Below are positions 41,361-50,771 of a DNA stretch of 64,000 nt, piece after piece (the stretch's first letter is position 1; each line of letters opens with the position of its first letter). Source of the stretch: Mucilaginibacter boryungensis (GTDB lineage Bacteria; Bacteroidota; Bacteroidia; Sphingobacteriales; Sphingobacteriaceae); assembly GCF_015221995.1 (NCBI RefSeq), contig NZ_JADFFM010000001.1:2852001-2916000 (forward strand), read 5' to 3'. The notes beneath the pieces are model-generated. The model worked only from the letters and a program-made list of their open reading frames with translations. It was not told the origin of the DNA and made no database searches. The position numbers were made by a program, and so were the translations under genes.

Positions 41361-41780
41361 ATGAGTGAAAAACAATACGCCACTTTTGAAACCGAATTCC
41401 GTGTGCGCCCGGATGATATAGATATGTTTCAGCATGTGCACAACAGCAAATACTTTGATTATGTGCTGGCCGCCCGGTACGACCAGATGGAACGCTGCTA
41501 CGGTATGGCCATGGAGAAATTTATGGAACGTGGTTTTGGCTGGGTTGTACGTACCGCCCATGTAGAGTATAAACGCGCCCTAACCATGGGCGAATACTTT
41601 ATTGTTAAAACAGGTATTGATACCATTAACGATAAAGGCTGCCGTGTAGTTTTTACTATCACCAATAAAGACACAACTAAAGTTTGTTGCGACGGCTGGT
41701 TTGATTACGTAATGATCGACATGGCAACCGGCCGTGGCGCTAAAGTGCCTGATGATGTGATTGAACACTATTCAAAATAA
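41361..41780 (+). CDS. Acyl-CoA thioesterase (4HBT)
   Basis: A 139-residue hotdog thioesterase. The active-site segment RPDDIDMFQHVHNSKYFDYV is the FxxxD-x-M-xHVNN type, with Asp in DIDMFQHVHN as the catalytic acid. It is divergent from rpsO across a promoter region. Unlike the other two 4HBT proteins in the window, it has an N-terminal ETEFRVRPDD. Substrate unknown; fatty acyl-CoA is likely. Confidence 0.87.
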   Translation: MSEKQYATFETEFRVRPDDIDMFQHVHNSKYFDYVLAARYDQMERCYGMAMEKFMERGFGWVVRTAHVEYKRALTMGEYFIVKTGIDTINDKGCRVVFTITNKDTTKVCCDGWFDYVMIDMATGRGAKVPDDVIEHYSK

Positions 41781-41840
41781 TGCGATTGCCAAATTAAATA
41801 GTACCCGTTTTGCAATTGGCATTTCGAAGTTCAAACTCCA

Positions 41841-42953
41841 TCACTCCCCTTCCGCTTTTACCGCAAACGTAGTATAATAATTATTGTAAAAAACTAAGTA
41901 AGCCACTACCCCATTTATTACAATCAAAGCCGCTATTTGCCTGTATAGGATCACAAAGAACAAACCCATAAACAGGCCTAACACATATTGCAGGTACCTG
42001 TCCATATTTAATCCCATCCAATAAAGCAGGCTGTGGAATAATAGTACAATACTTAAACCGAATGCTAACAGTTCAACAGCCAGCAATGGGTTAAAACGAC
42101 TGAATAACCAGATACCCTCGGGCAGCAGCAACATTAAATAAACCAGCGCAAAACCAGCAAACAAACGCAGGCGGGTTTGCGGCAATCCCCTGGCGAAAAT
42201 GAGGTAGGTTTCTTCAAACTTCCGTTCTTCAAATATTAACACGGCATGCGCAGTGGCAATAGCCAGCATAGCTATACCCGCGACGCGCACATCATGACTA
42301 ACATCGGCAAACAACAAGAATACCCCGGTGACTATAAAGTATGATATAGTCTTGGTGATCACATATCGTACTTTCATATTATCAAACACCTGGTAAATAA
42401 ACAGGCTATAGAATGGCTTGCGCCATTTGGTGCCGAAGCGTAAAAGTAACGATTGCTTCCCGCCATCAATTTGGCGGTTAACCAGTGTGGTGTAAATAAA
42501 CCCTCCAAGCCATATCAGCAATACCAAGTACAGTAGTATCACCAGCGGACTTAAATAATAATGATGCCATGCTCCTACCACTACTGCTGTCAGTCCGTAA
42601 GCTATAATTGGCATTAACATAGCGCCCTGCGCCAGCATCCAGGCCTTTAACTGCTGGCCTTTACTAAATGATGTGCTGCTGTAAAATAAAAACTGCTGGT
42701 TAACGCCAAATATCTGCCCGGCGGTATAGTGCCACGTTTTAATACTGTATAGTAACCAAATGACAAACACAACCATCAGCATTAGCGGACTGGTTATAAA
42801 AGCCAGCATTAGGGTTTTGTGATAATTCAGCAACTGGCCCGCTTCTACCGAGCCGACTAAAGCCAGGAACACAAAAAGAAACAAACCGGCATGTACCCGA
42901 TAAAATCCACGGGCAAATATTTTGACAAGTACACGACTTAATGATGACTCCAT
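41841..42953 (-). CDS. ABC exporter membrane component (ABC-2-like)
   Basis: A 370-residue membrane protein with about eight to ten hydrophobic segments. It lies behind an ABC ATPase gene on the same strand, 103 bp apart, and thus is the probable permease. No named ABC-2 motif is recognisable; the segment with EERKFEETYLIFARGLPQTR looks like a cytosolic coupling loop. Substrate unknown. A long A/T-rich spacer separates it from the ATPase, so its own translation signal may apply. Confidence 0.6.
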   Translation of the reverse strand: MESSLSRVLVKIFARGFYRVHAGLFLFVFLALVGSVEAGQLLNYHKTLMLAFITSPLMLMVVFVIWLLYSIKTWHYTAGQIFGVNQQFLFYSSTSFSKGQQLKAWMLAQGAMLMPIIAYGLTAVVVGAWHHYYLSPLVILLYLVLLIWLGGFIYTTLVNRQIDGGKQSLLLRFGTKWRKPFYSLFIYQVFDNMKVRYVITKTISYFIVTGVFLLFADVSHDVRVAGIAMLAIATAHAVLIFEERKFEETYLIFARGLPQTRLRLFAGFALVYLMLLLPEGIWLFSRFNPLLAVELLAFGLSIVLLFHSLLYWMGLNMDRYLQYVLGLFMGLFFVILYRQIAALIVINGVVAYLVFYNNYYTTFAVKAEGE

Positions 42954-43056
42954 TATTTAGTTTAATCGAAACGAATCTTTTTAGCTTTTTCTAATTCTTA
43001 TTTATTTTTATCCATTATTACTTATTCTTATTCGATTTCTATGTTTTCGCTAAATA

Positions 43057-43698
43057 TTATTCGTTTTCTTGAAGATTTAGAGTTTGGTTCTCTACCAGTA
43101 ATTCTTTTGCATTTGGCAACTCTTCCGGGTCAAGCGGCTGATGTGATGTGAGGAGGAAACTGGTGCCTTGCTGAGCATGCTGTTCGGCCATCCAGCCATA
43201 TAATATTTTTAATGATGCAGTATCGATAGTGATCAGCGGTTCATCCAAAAGTATAATATCGGGCTTACCTAAAAATGCCAGCAATAACGACAACTTTTTC
43301 ATCATTCCGCTGGAATATGAACCAACCGGGCCGTCAATATAGCTGGTCATGTACATGCTCTCTATTAGTTGCTGCTCCTGCCCTGCCGGCGCGCCTTTAG
43401 CATCAGCAAACAGGCTGATCATTTCCCTGCCGGTCAAAAATTCAGGGAATAACGGCTCAGCCTCGGCAAAGTTAACCAACTTGCGATAAGCTACGGGTTG
43501 TTTAGTAATGCTGATACTGTTGTTCAGCAATATGTCACCCTTAAAAGAAAGTATGCCAGCAATTGATTTCAGCAGCGTACTTTTCCCTGATCCATTTACG
43601 CCCCTTATCCAATAAATACCGGGCTCAATAGTCAGTTCATCTATTTTTAGCGCAGGGAAACTGCCGTAACGTTTTTCGAATTTTTGAAAGTGAAGCAT
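43057..43698 (-). CDS. ABC transporter ATPase
   Basis: A 213-residue ABC ATPase with Walker A RGVNGSGKSTL, the signature in GSYSSGMMKKLSLLLAFL, Walker B IILLDEPLITID and the H-loop LLTSHQPLD. This small single-domain form fits multidrug or ABC-2 export. The neighbouring permease-like gene is the probable partner. It is 35 bp behind the ddl gene, so transcription may be shared. Confidence 0.88.
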   Translation of the reverse strand: MLHFQKFEKRYGSFPALKIDELTIEPGIYWIRGVNGSGKSTLLKSIAGILSFKGDILLNNSISITKQPVAYRKLVNFAEAEPLFPEFLTGREMISLFADAKGAPAGQEQQLIESMYMTSYIDGPVGSYSSGMMKKLSLLLAFLGKPDIILLDEPLITIDTASLKILYGWMAEQHAQQGTSFLLTSHQPLDPEELPNAKELLVENQTLNLQENE

Positions 43699-43733
43699 GG
43701 TGTTGTTAATGCGGAAGTCGAAATATTAAAAAG

Positions 43734-44723
43734 TTACGCTTTCATCGCCCCTTCTATCAAACTTCCATAAAACTCGCTAACATCCATACCAGCGGCGCGT
43801 ACCTGTTGCGGTATCAGGCTGGCGGCTGACTGCCCCGGAGTAGTGTTCACTTCAATAAAGTAAAAATCGTTGGTATTTTCCTGTAGGATGAAATCTATCC
43901 TTACCATCCCTTTGCAGTTCAGGCGCAGATAAATTTCAGTTACTATAGCGGCAATCTCCGCATTCTTTTCAGGGGACAGGTCAGCCGGGGTTATTTCTTT
44001 TGAGACGCCTGCGGTGTATTTGGCTTCATAGTCAAAAAACTCCTTACTGCTGATAATCTCCGTTGCAGGCAATACTGTTAAATGACCGTTCACCCGGGCT
44101 ACGCCAATGCTAAATTCGCGGCCTTTAATAAATTCCTCTACCAAAACCTGGTCATCTTCGTTAAAAGCCTTTTCCAGCGCTTCAGGCAACGCGGCCACGT
44201 TGTGCACTTTGCTCATTCCCACACTGCTGCCACCATTATTTGGTTTAATAAATAACGGGAATTGCAGGGTATTGGCAATCACGGCCACCTCGTGCAGGTC
44301 GCGGTCAAATAACTGTAACGACTTAGCCGTGTGCAGGTTATGTATACTATGGATAATTGCTTTGGTATAAGCTTTGTTCATTGTAATGGCAGATGTGGTA
44401 GCGTCGCAAGTGTTATAAGGTACGCCCAGCATATCAAAATAGCCCTGCAGTTTACCATCTTCGCCCGGCGTGCCATGTATGGTTATAAAGGCAGCATCGA
44501 ACTTTATTTTCTGCCCATTTAAGGTTAAGCTAAAATCATTTTTATCAATGTCCACCTGTTCACCGTTAGCTTCGTGAAACCAGCGGTCGCGGTTAACTAA
44601 TACAATATAAACGGTGTATTTGGCTGGATCAAGGTTGGCTTTGATGTTCTTAGCGCTATTTAACGATACCTCGTACTCGCCAGTGTAGCCTCCTGCTATT
44701 AATGCTATTTGCTTTGTTGCCAT
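43734..44723 (-). CDS. ddl: D-alanine-D-alanine ligase
   Basis: A 329-residue ATP-grasp ligase that makes the D-Ala-D-Ala end of the peptidoglycan stem. Visible are GGYTGEYEVSLNSAKNI with the EYEVS motif, HGTPGEDGKLQGYFDMLGVP, KPNNGGSSVGMSKV, REFSIGVARVNG, and FIEVNTTPGQSAASLIPQQ. The last motif differs from the usual NTxPGMT by Gln and Ser. The length is slightly short but complete. It faces the PASTA gene divergently across a heptamer repeat spacer. Confidence 0.94.
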   Translation of the reverse strand: MATKQIALIAGGYTGEYEVSLNSAKNIKANLDPAKYTVYIVLVNRDRWFHEANGEQVDIDKNDFSLTLNGQKIKFDAAFITIHGTPGEDGKLQGYFDMLGVPYNTCDATTSAITMNKAYTKAIIHSIHNLHTAKSLQLFDRDLHEVAVIANTLQFPLFIKPNNGGSSVGMSKVHNVAALPEALEKAFNEDDQVLVEEFIKGREFSIGVARVNGHLTVLPATEIISSKEFFDYEAKYTAGVSKEITPADLSPEKNAEIAAIVTEIYLRLNCKGMVRIDFILQENTNDFYFIEVNTTPGQSAASLIPQQVRAAGMDVSEFYGSLIEGAMKA

Positions 44724-44738
44724 AGGTCAAAGATAGGA

Positions 44739-44850
44739 GAAAGTCCGGAAGTCGGAAAGTCCGAAAAGTCCGAAAGCAAAAAACTAACCGAAACGAATCA
44801 GACCTTATAAAGTCTCAAATATTCTTCCGGACTTCCGGACTTTCCGACTA
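44739..44850. repeat. Inverted heptamer-repeat array (AAGTCCG type)
   Basis: On the left, AAGTCCGGAAGTCGGAAAGT and further units (44739-44776) repeat AAGTCCG-like 7 to 8-bp units. On the right, CTTCCGGACTTCCGGACTTT (44824-44850) repeats the reverse complement. The two could form a long hairpin between the divergent ddl and PASTA genes. TATGTTTG at 44865-44872 is the PASTA gene's -7 candidate. Confidence 0.65.
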
Positions 44851-44888
44851 ATAAAAAATTTGACTATGTTTGATTTCTAAATATTGAA

Positions 44889-45674
44889 ATGAACAAACTC
44901 TGGGCATATTTAAAAACTAAAGATTTCCTTAAAAACTTTTTAGGTGCTATTGGTACCGTAATAGCCATTGTATTAATAGCTTATTTCAGCCTCAGTTATT
45001 ATACTAAACATGGTTCGGGGATGCCGGTACCTCAGTTAAAGGGCATGCCAGTTGAAAAAGCTACCGCTTTATTGCAGGAACAAGGCTTCGATTACAAAAT
45101 TGATTCGGTTTATATATTAGATAAAACCCCTGGCACAGTTACCGAGCAAGACCCTGACGCAGGGACCAATGTTAAGGAAGGCCGTGTAATATACCTTACC
45201 GTAGTAACAAAGTTAGCCCCAAATGTTAAACTGCCTGACTTAAAGGATGTCACTTATCTTGAAGCAGTCGCCATATTATCAAACAATGGATTAAAAATTG
45301 GAGACACTACCTACCGGTCTGACATTGCACGTAATAAAGTGCTTGAAGTAAAATTCAGCGGGCAAATACTTAAAGCCGGCGATAATGTCCCTAAAGGTTC
45401 GGTACTCGATCTGGTACTTGGCGATGGCGGTGGCGCCAGTGAAGTAGAAGTACCCGATTTTCTTAATCAAGACCTTGACGGTGTTAAAATGGCCATTGTG
45501 GGTGCTGGTTTAACTTTAGGTAATATTACCTATCAGGGCGCAATTACCGATTCGTCAAGCCTGATAGTTACCCAACAATTCCCGGCCAAAACAGATTCGC
45601 TAACTAAAGTGAGCCGTGGTACCCGTGTTAATTTAACCGTTATACAGGGAAAGAAACCTAATGAGCAGCAATAG
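44889..45674 (+). CDS. PASTA-domain membrane protein
   Basis: A 261-residue bitopic protein. A membrane helix spans about 16-37, then three PASTA domains fill about residues 48-105, 112-180 and 185-255; examples of unit starts are MPVPQLKGMPVEKATALLQ, VKLPDLKDVTYLEAVAIL and VEVPDFLNQDLDGVKMAI. PASTA domains bind uncross-linked peptidoglycan or muropeptides and are found in kinases and penicillin-binding proteins. No kinase is attached here. The gene is divergent from ddl and overlaps the next gene by 14 bp, so it is part of a short operon with rhodanese and mltG. Confidence 0.9.
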   Translation: MNKLWAYLKTKDFLKNFLGAIGTVIAIVLIAYFSLSYYTKHGSGMPVPQLKGMPVEKATALLQEQGFDYKIDSVYILDKTPGTVTEQDPDAGTNVKEGRVIYLTVVTKLAPNVKLPDLKDVTYLEAVAILSNNGLKIGDTTYRSDIARNKVLEVKFSGQILKAGDNVPKGSVLDLVLGDGGGASEVEVPDFLNQDLDGVKMAIVGAGLTLGNITYQGAITDSSSLIVTQQFPAKTDSLTKVSRGTRVNLTVIQGKKPNEQQ

Positions 45675-45966
45675 TATCAGTGCGAAAGAAATGGCCCGCT
45701 ACCTGGAAAACAATACCCCTATGCGTTTGCTGGATGTTCGGGAACCTATTGAATATCATACTTATAACATAGGCGGGTTAAATATCCCGTTATCTTTATT
45801 GCGCAACACATTGCCAATTGCCGATTGGGACAAGCAGGACGAATTAATTGTGATTTGCAAAGTTGGCCTGCGCAGTAAAACAGCGCAATCAATTTTACAC
45901 GAAAATGGTTATACTAACGTTCGTAATTTAACCGGGGGCCTAATGGCCCTGCAAAAACTAAAGTGA
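45661..45966 (+). CDS. Rhodanese-like domain protein
   Basis: A 101-residue single-domain rhodanese (sulfurtransferase fold). The start overlaps the PASTA stop by 14 bp. Recognisable are LLDVREPIEYHTYNIGGLNI and the active-site loop VICKVGLRSKTAQ with Cys66. It may transfer sulfur or act as a redox switch; its substrate is unknown. It is coupled by overlap with the PASTA gene and lies 25 bp before mltG. Confidence 0.87.
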   Translation: MSSNSISAKEMARYLENNTPMRLLDVREPIEYHTYNIGGLNIPLSLLRNTLPIADWDKQDELIVICKVGLRSKTAQSILHENGYTNVRNLTGGLMALQKLK

Positions 45967-45991
45967 AACAATACCCTCCATCGATATCATC

Positions 45992-47053
45992 ATGACCACT
46001 GAAAAGCAATCATCATCCGGAACGTTTAAAAAATTCATTATTGCGCTGGTAGTTATTATTGTAATTGCCCTGGCCGCTACCGGCATATTCTATTATTTAC
46101 GATTATTTGGGCCTAATGTAACCGACAAACAGCAATACTTATACATACACACCGGCGCCACTTATAATGATGTTTACGATACCATTAAAACGCAGGGCAT
46201 TGTAAAAGATACCACCACTTTTAACTGGGCTGCACACAACATGAAGTATGTTATGCGCATTAAACCGGGTAAATACCGCCTGCACGAGGGTATGAGCAAC
46301 CGTAAGCTGATACGTATGCTTCAATTAGGCGACCAGGAACCTGTGACTGTAAATTTCCATAACATCCGTTTGAAAGAGCAATTCGCCGGTTTTATGGGCC
46401 GTAAACTGGAGTCGGACTCATTAAGTATCATCCGGTTATTAGACTCGGCCGATTATGTTAAACAATATGGCTTCACTACGGATAACGTGTACGTAATAGT
46501 GATGCCCGACAGTTACCAGATGTTCTGGAATACGTCGCCCGAAAAGCTATTTGAAAGGCTGCTTAAACATTATAATAACTTTTGGACAGTAGCGCGTAAA
46601 CAACAAGCTGAGGCCATAGGCCTTACGCCTATTAAAGTTTCTATCTTAGCATCAATAGTAGACGCCGAAGCTTTGCATGATGAGGAAATGCCCAAAATTG
46701 CAGGTCTGTATATTAACCGTCTGCACAAAAACATGGCCCTTCAAGCCGACCCAACGATCATTTTTGCAGTTCACGATTTTAATATTCACCGTGTGCTGAA
46801 TAAGACAATCGCTGAGGCCGCCTCGTCGCCATATAGTACCTACAGCCACACCGGGCTGCCCCCGGGCCCTATCATGATGCCTTCTGTGAACGCGTTAAAG
46901 GCTGTTCTTAATTACGACCATAATAACTACCTGTACATGTGCGCTAAGGAGGATTTCTCGGGTAACCACAATTTTGCAGCTACCGAAGCTGAACATAAAA
47001 TAAATGCGAGACGCTGGCAACAGGCATTAAACGAAAGAAACATCAAAAAATAA
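45992..47053 (+). CDS. mltG: Endolytic murein transglycosylase MltG
   Basis: A 353-residue MltG (YceG) that cuts new glycan chains at the inner membrane. A membrane helix spans about 13-36, then the LysM-like and catalytic YceG domain. The catalytic-region motif, LASIVDAEALHDEEMPKIAG, keeps the Glu (IVDAEA) but has Ala where most relatives have Thr. Downstream hallmarks are LYINRLHKNMALQADPTIIF and TYSHTGLPPGPI, plus NNYLYMCAKEDFSGNH. The gene stop overlaps the following thioesterase by one base. Confidence 0.93.
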   Translation: MTTEKQSSSGTFKKFIIALVVIIVIALAATGIFYYLRLFGPNVTDKQQYLYIHTGATYNDVYDTIKTQGIVKDTTTFNWAAHNMKYVMRIKPGKYRLHEGMSNRKLIRMLQLGDQEPVTVNFHNIRLKEQFAGFMGRKLESDSLSIIRLLDSADYVKQYGFTTDNVYVIVMPDSYQMFWNTSPEKLFERLLKHYNNFWTVARKQQAEAIGLTPIKVSILASIVDAEALHDEEMPKIAGLYINRLHKNMALQADPTIIFAVHDFNIHRVLNKTIAEAASSPYSTYSHTGLPPGPIMMPSVNALKAVLNYDHNNYLYMCAKEDFSGNHNFAATEAEHKINARRWQQALNERNIKK

Positions 47054-47460
47054 TGTTTGAACACACCACCAAAGTACGTGTACGCTACGGCGAAACCGAC
47101 CAAATGGGTTATATGTACTATGGTAACTATGCCGAATTTTTTGAAGTGGGCCGTGTAGAAATGCTGCGAAGCCTGGGCATGACTTATAGCAGTATGGAAG
47201 CATCGGGCATTATGATGCCTGTGCTGGAGATGAAATGCAAATACATTAAACCTGCCCGGTACGATGAGGAAATACGCATACGTGTAATTATGGATAAGAT
47301 GCCGGGCGTTAAGATCCATTTTCGTTATGAACTTTTTAACGAAAATGATGAACTGATACACCAGGCCGAAACCCTGCTGGCGTTCATTAATATGAAGACT
47401 AACCGCCCCTGTTTACCATCGCAGGAGTTTCTTGATAAAATGAAATCCTTTTTTAAGTAA
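47053..47460 (+). CDS. YbgC-type acyl-CoA thioesterase
   Basis: A 135-residue 4HBT protein. The signature VRYGETDQMGYMYYGNYAEF has the catalytic Asp in ETDQMG. It is coupled to mltG by a one-base overlap. YbgC proteins are linked to the Tol-Pal envelope complex in other bacteria; here the link is only through the mltG neighbourhood. It is followed 11 bp later by a YihY gene. Confidence 0.88.
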   Translation: MFEHTTKVRVRYGETDQMGYMYYGNYAEFFEVGRVEMLRSLGMTYSSMEASGIMMPVLEMKCKYIKPARYDEEIRIRVIMDKMPGVKIHFRYELFNENDELIHQAETLLAFINMKTNRPCLPSQEFLDKMKSFFK

Positions 47461-47471
47461 TTTTGGGATAA

Positions 47472-48437
47472 ATGGAATGGTTTCACCGCTTTTTATGCCG
47501 ATTTAAGTTTTATCAATACTTTTTAGATTGGACGAAGGTGATTTACTTGCCCGGGTTCCGTCCGCTACCGTTGTATACTGTTGCCTCGTTCTTTTTTAAA
47601 GAGATCAAGCAGGATTCGCTGGTTAACCGGGCCTCGTCATTAGCTTATAGTTTTTTACTGGCGATCTTCCCGGTATTTATCTTTCTTTTTACGCTGATCC
47701 CTTACATACCGATACATAGCTTTAGGCCAAGCCTTTTGGAATTTATAGCTATGATATTGCCCCATAATGCTTACCTGGCTTTCCAAACCACTATTTTGGA
47801 TATTGTTAATCATCAAAACTTAAGTTTGTTATCCTTTGGTTTTTTATCAGCAATGATATTTGCTACAAACGGCGTAGCTAAATTAATGAAGGCCTTCAAC
47901 AAATCATCCATGATGGAAGAAAAGCGCACCTGGCTTAAACGCCGCTGGATAGCGCTGGTGTTAACCTTGATGATAGCCCTGTCGTTATTTGTAGCTATTA
48001 TGATATTAATTATCGGGCAAGCGGTTGTTAATCTGTTGCAAATTAATAGCAGCAGTGTTGTTTTAAGGTATGTAGTAATGTTGGCCCGCTGGATAATTGT
48101 TACCGGGTTATTTTTTGTAACCATTGCCATATTATACCGCTATGGCCCGGCCAATAAACGAAAGTGGAAATTCCTTAGTCCTGGTTCTATTTTAGCTACT
48201 GCATTGGCAGTACTTACCTCCATGGGATTCTCGTTTTATATCAACAATTTCTCATCCTACAATAAAGTATACGGATCGATAGGCACCCTTATCGTAGTAA
48301 TGATCTATCTGTATTTAAATTCGCTCATTATTCTCATTGGGTTTGAATTAAACGCAAGTATCGACCTATCCAAGCGTACTATTAAGATATCAAAACCGCG
48401 CTTCAACACTTTCCGTACGCCAAAATCGCTGGAATAA
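47472..48437 (+). CDS. YihY/BrkB family membrane protein
   Basis: A 321-residue integral membrane protein of the YihY/BrkB family. About six membrane helices are seen, with the conserved NRASSLAYSFLLAIFPVFIF and the VYGSIGTLIVVMIYLYLNSLIILIGFELNA region, cut here as VYGSIGTLIVVMIYLY and LIILIGFELNAS. The function is unknown, with roles proposed in virulence, ion or lipid handling. The gene ends the mltG unit; a tRNA follows 106 bp later. Confidence 0.9.
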   Translation: MEWFHRFLCRFKFYQYFLDWTKVIYLPGFRPLPLYTVASFFFKEIKQDSLVNRASSLAYSFLLAIFPVFIFLFTLIPYIPIHSFRPSLLEFIAMILPHNAYLAFQTTILDIVNHQNLSLLSFGFLSAMIFATNGVAKLMKAFNKSSMMEEKRTWLKRRWIALVLTLMIALSLFVAIMILIIGQAVVNLLQINSSSVVLRYVVMLARWIIVTGLFFVTIAILYRYGPANKRKWKFLSPGSILATALAVLTSMGFSFYINNFSSYNKVYGSIGTLIVVMIYLYLNSLIILIGFELNASIDLSKRTIKISKPRFNTFRTPKSLE

Positions 48438-48543
48438 CACTTTTAACAACCTGTATTACAACCGGTTAAATTCATATAAAATTAAGTTTAAAAAAATAGC
48501 ATTCAAATTTGCCAATTCGCCCCGGATTTGTACTTTTGTCCCC

Positions 48544-48633
48544 GGAGAGTTGGCAGAGTGGTCGATTGCGGCAGTCTTGAAAACTGTTGAACTGTGAAAG
48601 GTTCCTGGGGTTCGAATCCCTAACTCTCCGCCA
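48544..48633 (+). tRNA. tRNA-Ser (anticodon UGA)
   Basis: A class II tRNA with long variable arm. The acceptor stem is GGAGAGT (48544-48550) with ACTCTCC (48623-48629), the discriminator G is at 48630 and CCA is encoded at 48631-48633. The anticodon loop reads CTTGAAA between GCAGT and ACTGT, so the anticodon is TGA, for serine UCA codons. The T arm carries GGTTCGAATCC. A terminator follows at 48638. Confidence 0.95.
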
Positions 48634-48637
48634 AAAT

Positions 48638-48663
48638 AAAAGCCCCACATATGTGGGGCTTTT
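48638..48663. terminator. Bidirectional terminator between tRNA-Ser and susD
   Basis: A perfect 26-bp palindrome (48638-48663) with AAAAGCCCC at its left and GGGGCTTTT at its right. It is 4 bp after the tRNA and 20 bp after the susD stop (on the other strand), so it can stop both. Confidence 0.85.
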
Positions 48664-48683
48664 GTATTATTATTCATTTTTAT

Positions 48684-50753
48684 TTACTGCTGGGCTAATC
48701 CATAGCCGTTTGTAACTTTTCCTTTTGATTTACTAATGGTTTCAGAAGGGATAGGCCAGTAAATGCGTGGCGGGTCGCCGGCTGATGTTATACCCGAAAG
48801 AATGTTTCTTTGGTAAACGGTAAATTTACTGGCAAGGTCCACTCCCCAATTAGTTTTAACATATCCTGCTGCTACCAGGGCGGCAGCTTCCGGACTGGCC
48901 GGGTTAATATAACGGAATAAACCTTGTATGGCTATGTTGTGTGTGGTGCCTACTACCTTACTGGCTACACTTGGAAGCGTAGCGTAGTTGTATTGCCCTC
49001 TCCATGCCGGGTAGGTGGCTGTGTTTAAAACCGGCCCCAGGGCAGTAGTATCCGCTGCAGGGGTGTCAAAAGTTAACGGATTGGTTAAAGCTACCTTTTT
49101 TACATAAATATAGGCAGGAAAATCGTTGCCATTGGCAAAATGATGATATCCAAGGGTGTTAATATCAGCTACTGTAGCCGCCATTTCCTGTTGAATTGCA
49201 ATTGCCCTTTCAGCATAGGTACCCGAACGGATCATATCCCAACGGCGTGTACCTTCACCCAGTAACTCTAATTTACGCTCTTTTAATACTGCGTCTTTCA
49301 ATGCCTGTCCACTCAGGGCGCCTATGTCATATTTCGCGTTTCCAAAAGCACGTTCCCTAATTTGGTTAACCAGGGTAACAGCATCGTTTTCGCCCAGTTC
49401 GGCTTTAACCTCGGCCAACATTAATATAACATCTGCTATCCTTAAAATAGGCCAGTTAATGCCCGAGTTTCTCTGGGCTGCAACATAAGGCGGGTTCATA
49501 CGGTTATCGTCCCATTTATTGGTGGCAATGCCACCAAGGCTTTTACTGCCCGGAACAAAGCTGATCATCTTTTCATTACCATCGCCATTGCTTGCTGTAA
49601 CAGCTACGCTGGCATCCCTTCGCTTATCGGCATTTAAATACTCTCCATAATAAACAGTTGGGATAATACGTAGCGCACCAAATACTTTGTTAGGGGCAGC
49701 AAGGGCGCTACCACCATCAGATGGGCGACCAAACGCATATGGGTATTCGCTGGTGGTTGCCGCTAAAGCGCCGCTTACGTTCACTATTTCAAATACCGAT
49801 TCGCTGCTAAGGGTCAAGTTTGCAAAATTCTGAAAATGAAGCTGAAAAGGGTTATTAATACCACCACCGCGGGTATCGCCGGTGATTAACCCTGAAGTAC
49901 CCTTATTATCAATGGCTTTTTGCAGATAGGTTTTAGCTGTTTGATAATAAGTAAGATAATCGTTACGACGGGCATATACACATTTATTGGCCTCGTTCCC
50001 TTTTTTGGTAAATGCTACATTCCCATATAAGCCGGTTACATCGGTACGGATAGTTTGATAACCGCCTGAAAAAAGTGCTATCTGACCTATAAGCGCATCT
50101 GCAAAAGTACGCGACATACGCTCCTGGGTAATACCGCCCTGGCCTAAATTGTACATCAACGGTTCTACCTTTTTTAGTGCATCAAGCAGTTTGTCGTAAA
50201 TATCAAAGCGCGAGGTTAATGTATAATCATCGGCACCGGTGTTTTCATACCCATAAGGCACATCGCCAAAGTGCAGTGTTAACTGGAAATAGCAGAATGC
50301 CCGCATGGTTACCGCTTCGCCATATAGTTGTGTCCAGTCGGTTGTTTTACCTGCAGCTACATCTGCCTGATAGGCTGGTTTTGCGGCAATAACAGTGGCT
50401 AACCTATCGGCAAGTGCCAGCGTTTGGTAAAGGCCGTTAAATCCACCGGCAACCGCATCCACACTCAATTGGTCTGAACGGCCAATGGCATTCAGGTTGT
50501 TGGTCGATCCATCCTCGGGGTAGTATTCCGCGTCAGAACCAATAGGGTCATTCCACCGGTAAACGCCCATTATACAGCTTTGCCTGTAGTTGGCATAGCA
50601 CCACGAAAGTGATTTGAAAGTTTCTGTTGTTGTAGTGGTAACAAAATTATCATCCACACTTGAGGGAGACGTTACATCTAAAAAGCTCTTTTTACACGCT
50701 GTAAAAGACAGACACAAGGCCACTGCGGCTATATATTTTATATATGTTTTCAT
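48684..50753 (-). CDS. SusD/RagB family glycan-binding lipoprotein
   Basis: A 689-residue surface lipoprotein that captures glycans for a SusC partner. A lipoprotein signal ends at Cys20 (SFTACKKS). TPR-like helices include VTMRAFCYFQLTLHFGDVPY (a SusD family hallmark, about 150-170), and the C-terminal SusD part shows NWPILRIADVILMLAE, NQIRERAFG and DAVLKERKLELLGEGTRRWDM, cut here as DAVLKERKLELLGEG and RRWDM. It is longer than the usual 500-600 residues. It follows the SusC gene by 18 bp on the same strand. Confidence 0.93.
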   Translation of the reverse strand: MKTYIKYIAAVALCLSFTACKKSFLDVTSPSSVDDNFVTTTTTETFKSLSWCYANYRQSCIMGVYRWNDPIGSDAEYYPEDGSTNNLNAIGRSDQLSVDAVAGGFNGLYQTLALADRLATVIAAKPAYQADVAAGKTTDWTQLYGEAVTMRAFCYFQLTLHFGDVPYGYENTGADDYTLTSRFDIYDKLLDALKKVEPLMYNLGQGGITQERMSRTFADALIGQIALFSGGYQTIRTDVTGLYGNVAFTKKGNEANKCVYARRNDYLTYYQTAKTYLQKAIDNKGTSGLITGDTRGGGINNPFQLHFQNFANLTLSSESVFEIVNVSGALAATTSEYPYAFGRPSDGGSALAAPNKVFGALRIIPTVYYGEYLNADKRRDASVAVTASNGDGNEKMISFVPGSKSLGGIATNKWDDNRMNPPYVAAQRNSGINWPILRIADVILMLAEVKAELGENDAVTLVNQIRERAFGNAKYDIGALSGQALKDAVLKERKLELLGEGTRRWDMIRSGTYAERAIAIQQEMAATVADINTLGYHHFANGNDFPAYIYVKKVALTNPLTFDTPAADTTALGPVLNTATYPAWRGQYNYATLPSVASKVVGTTHNIAIQGLFRYINPASPEAAALVAAGYVKTNWGVDLASKFTVYQRNILSGITSAGDPPRIYWPIPSETISKSKGKVTNGYGLAQQ

Positions 50754-50771
50754 GTTTTGTGTTTTTAACTA

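Noticed and set aside
48456..48677. A 73-residue minus-strand reading frame with GIRTPGTFHSSTVFKTAA
   Set aside because: It is antisense to tRNA-Ser(UGA). This is a known type of false protein created by class II tRNA genes.
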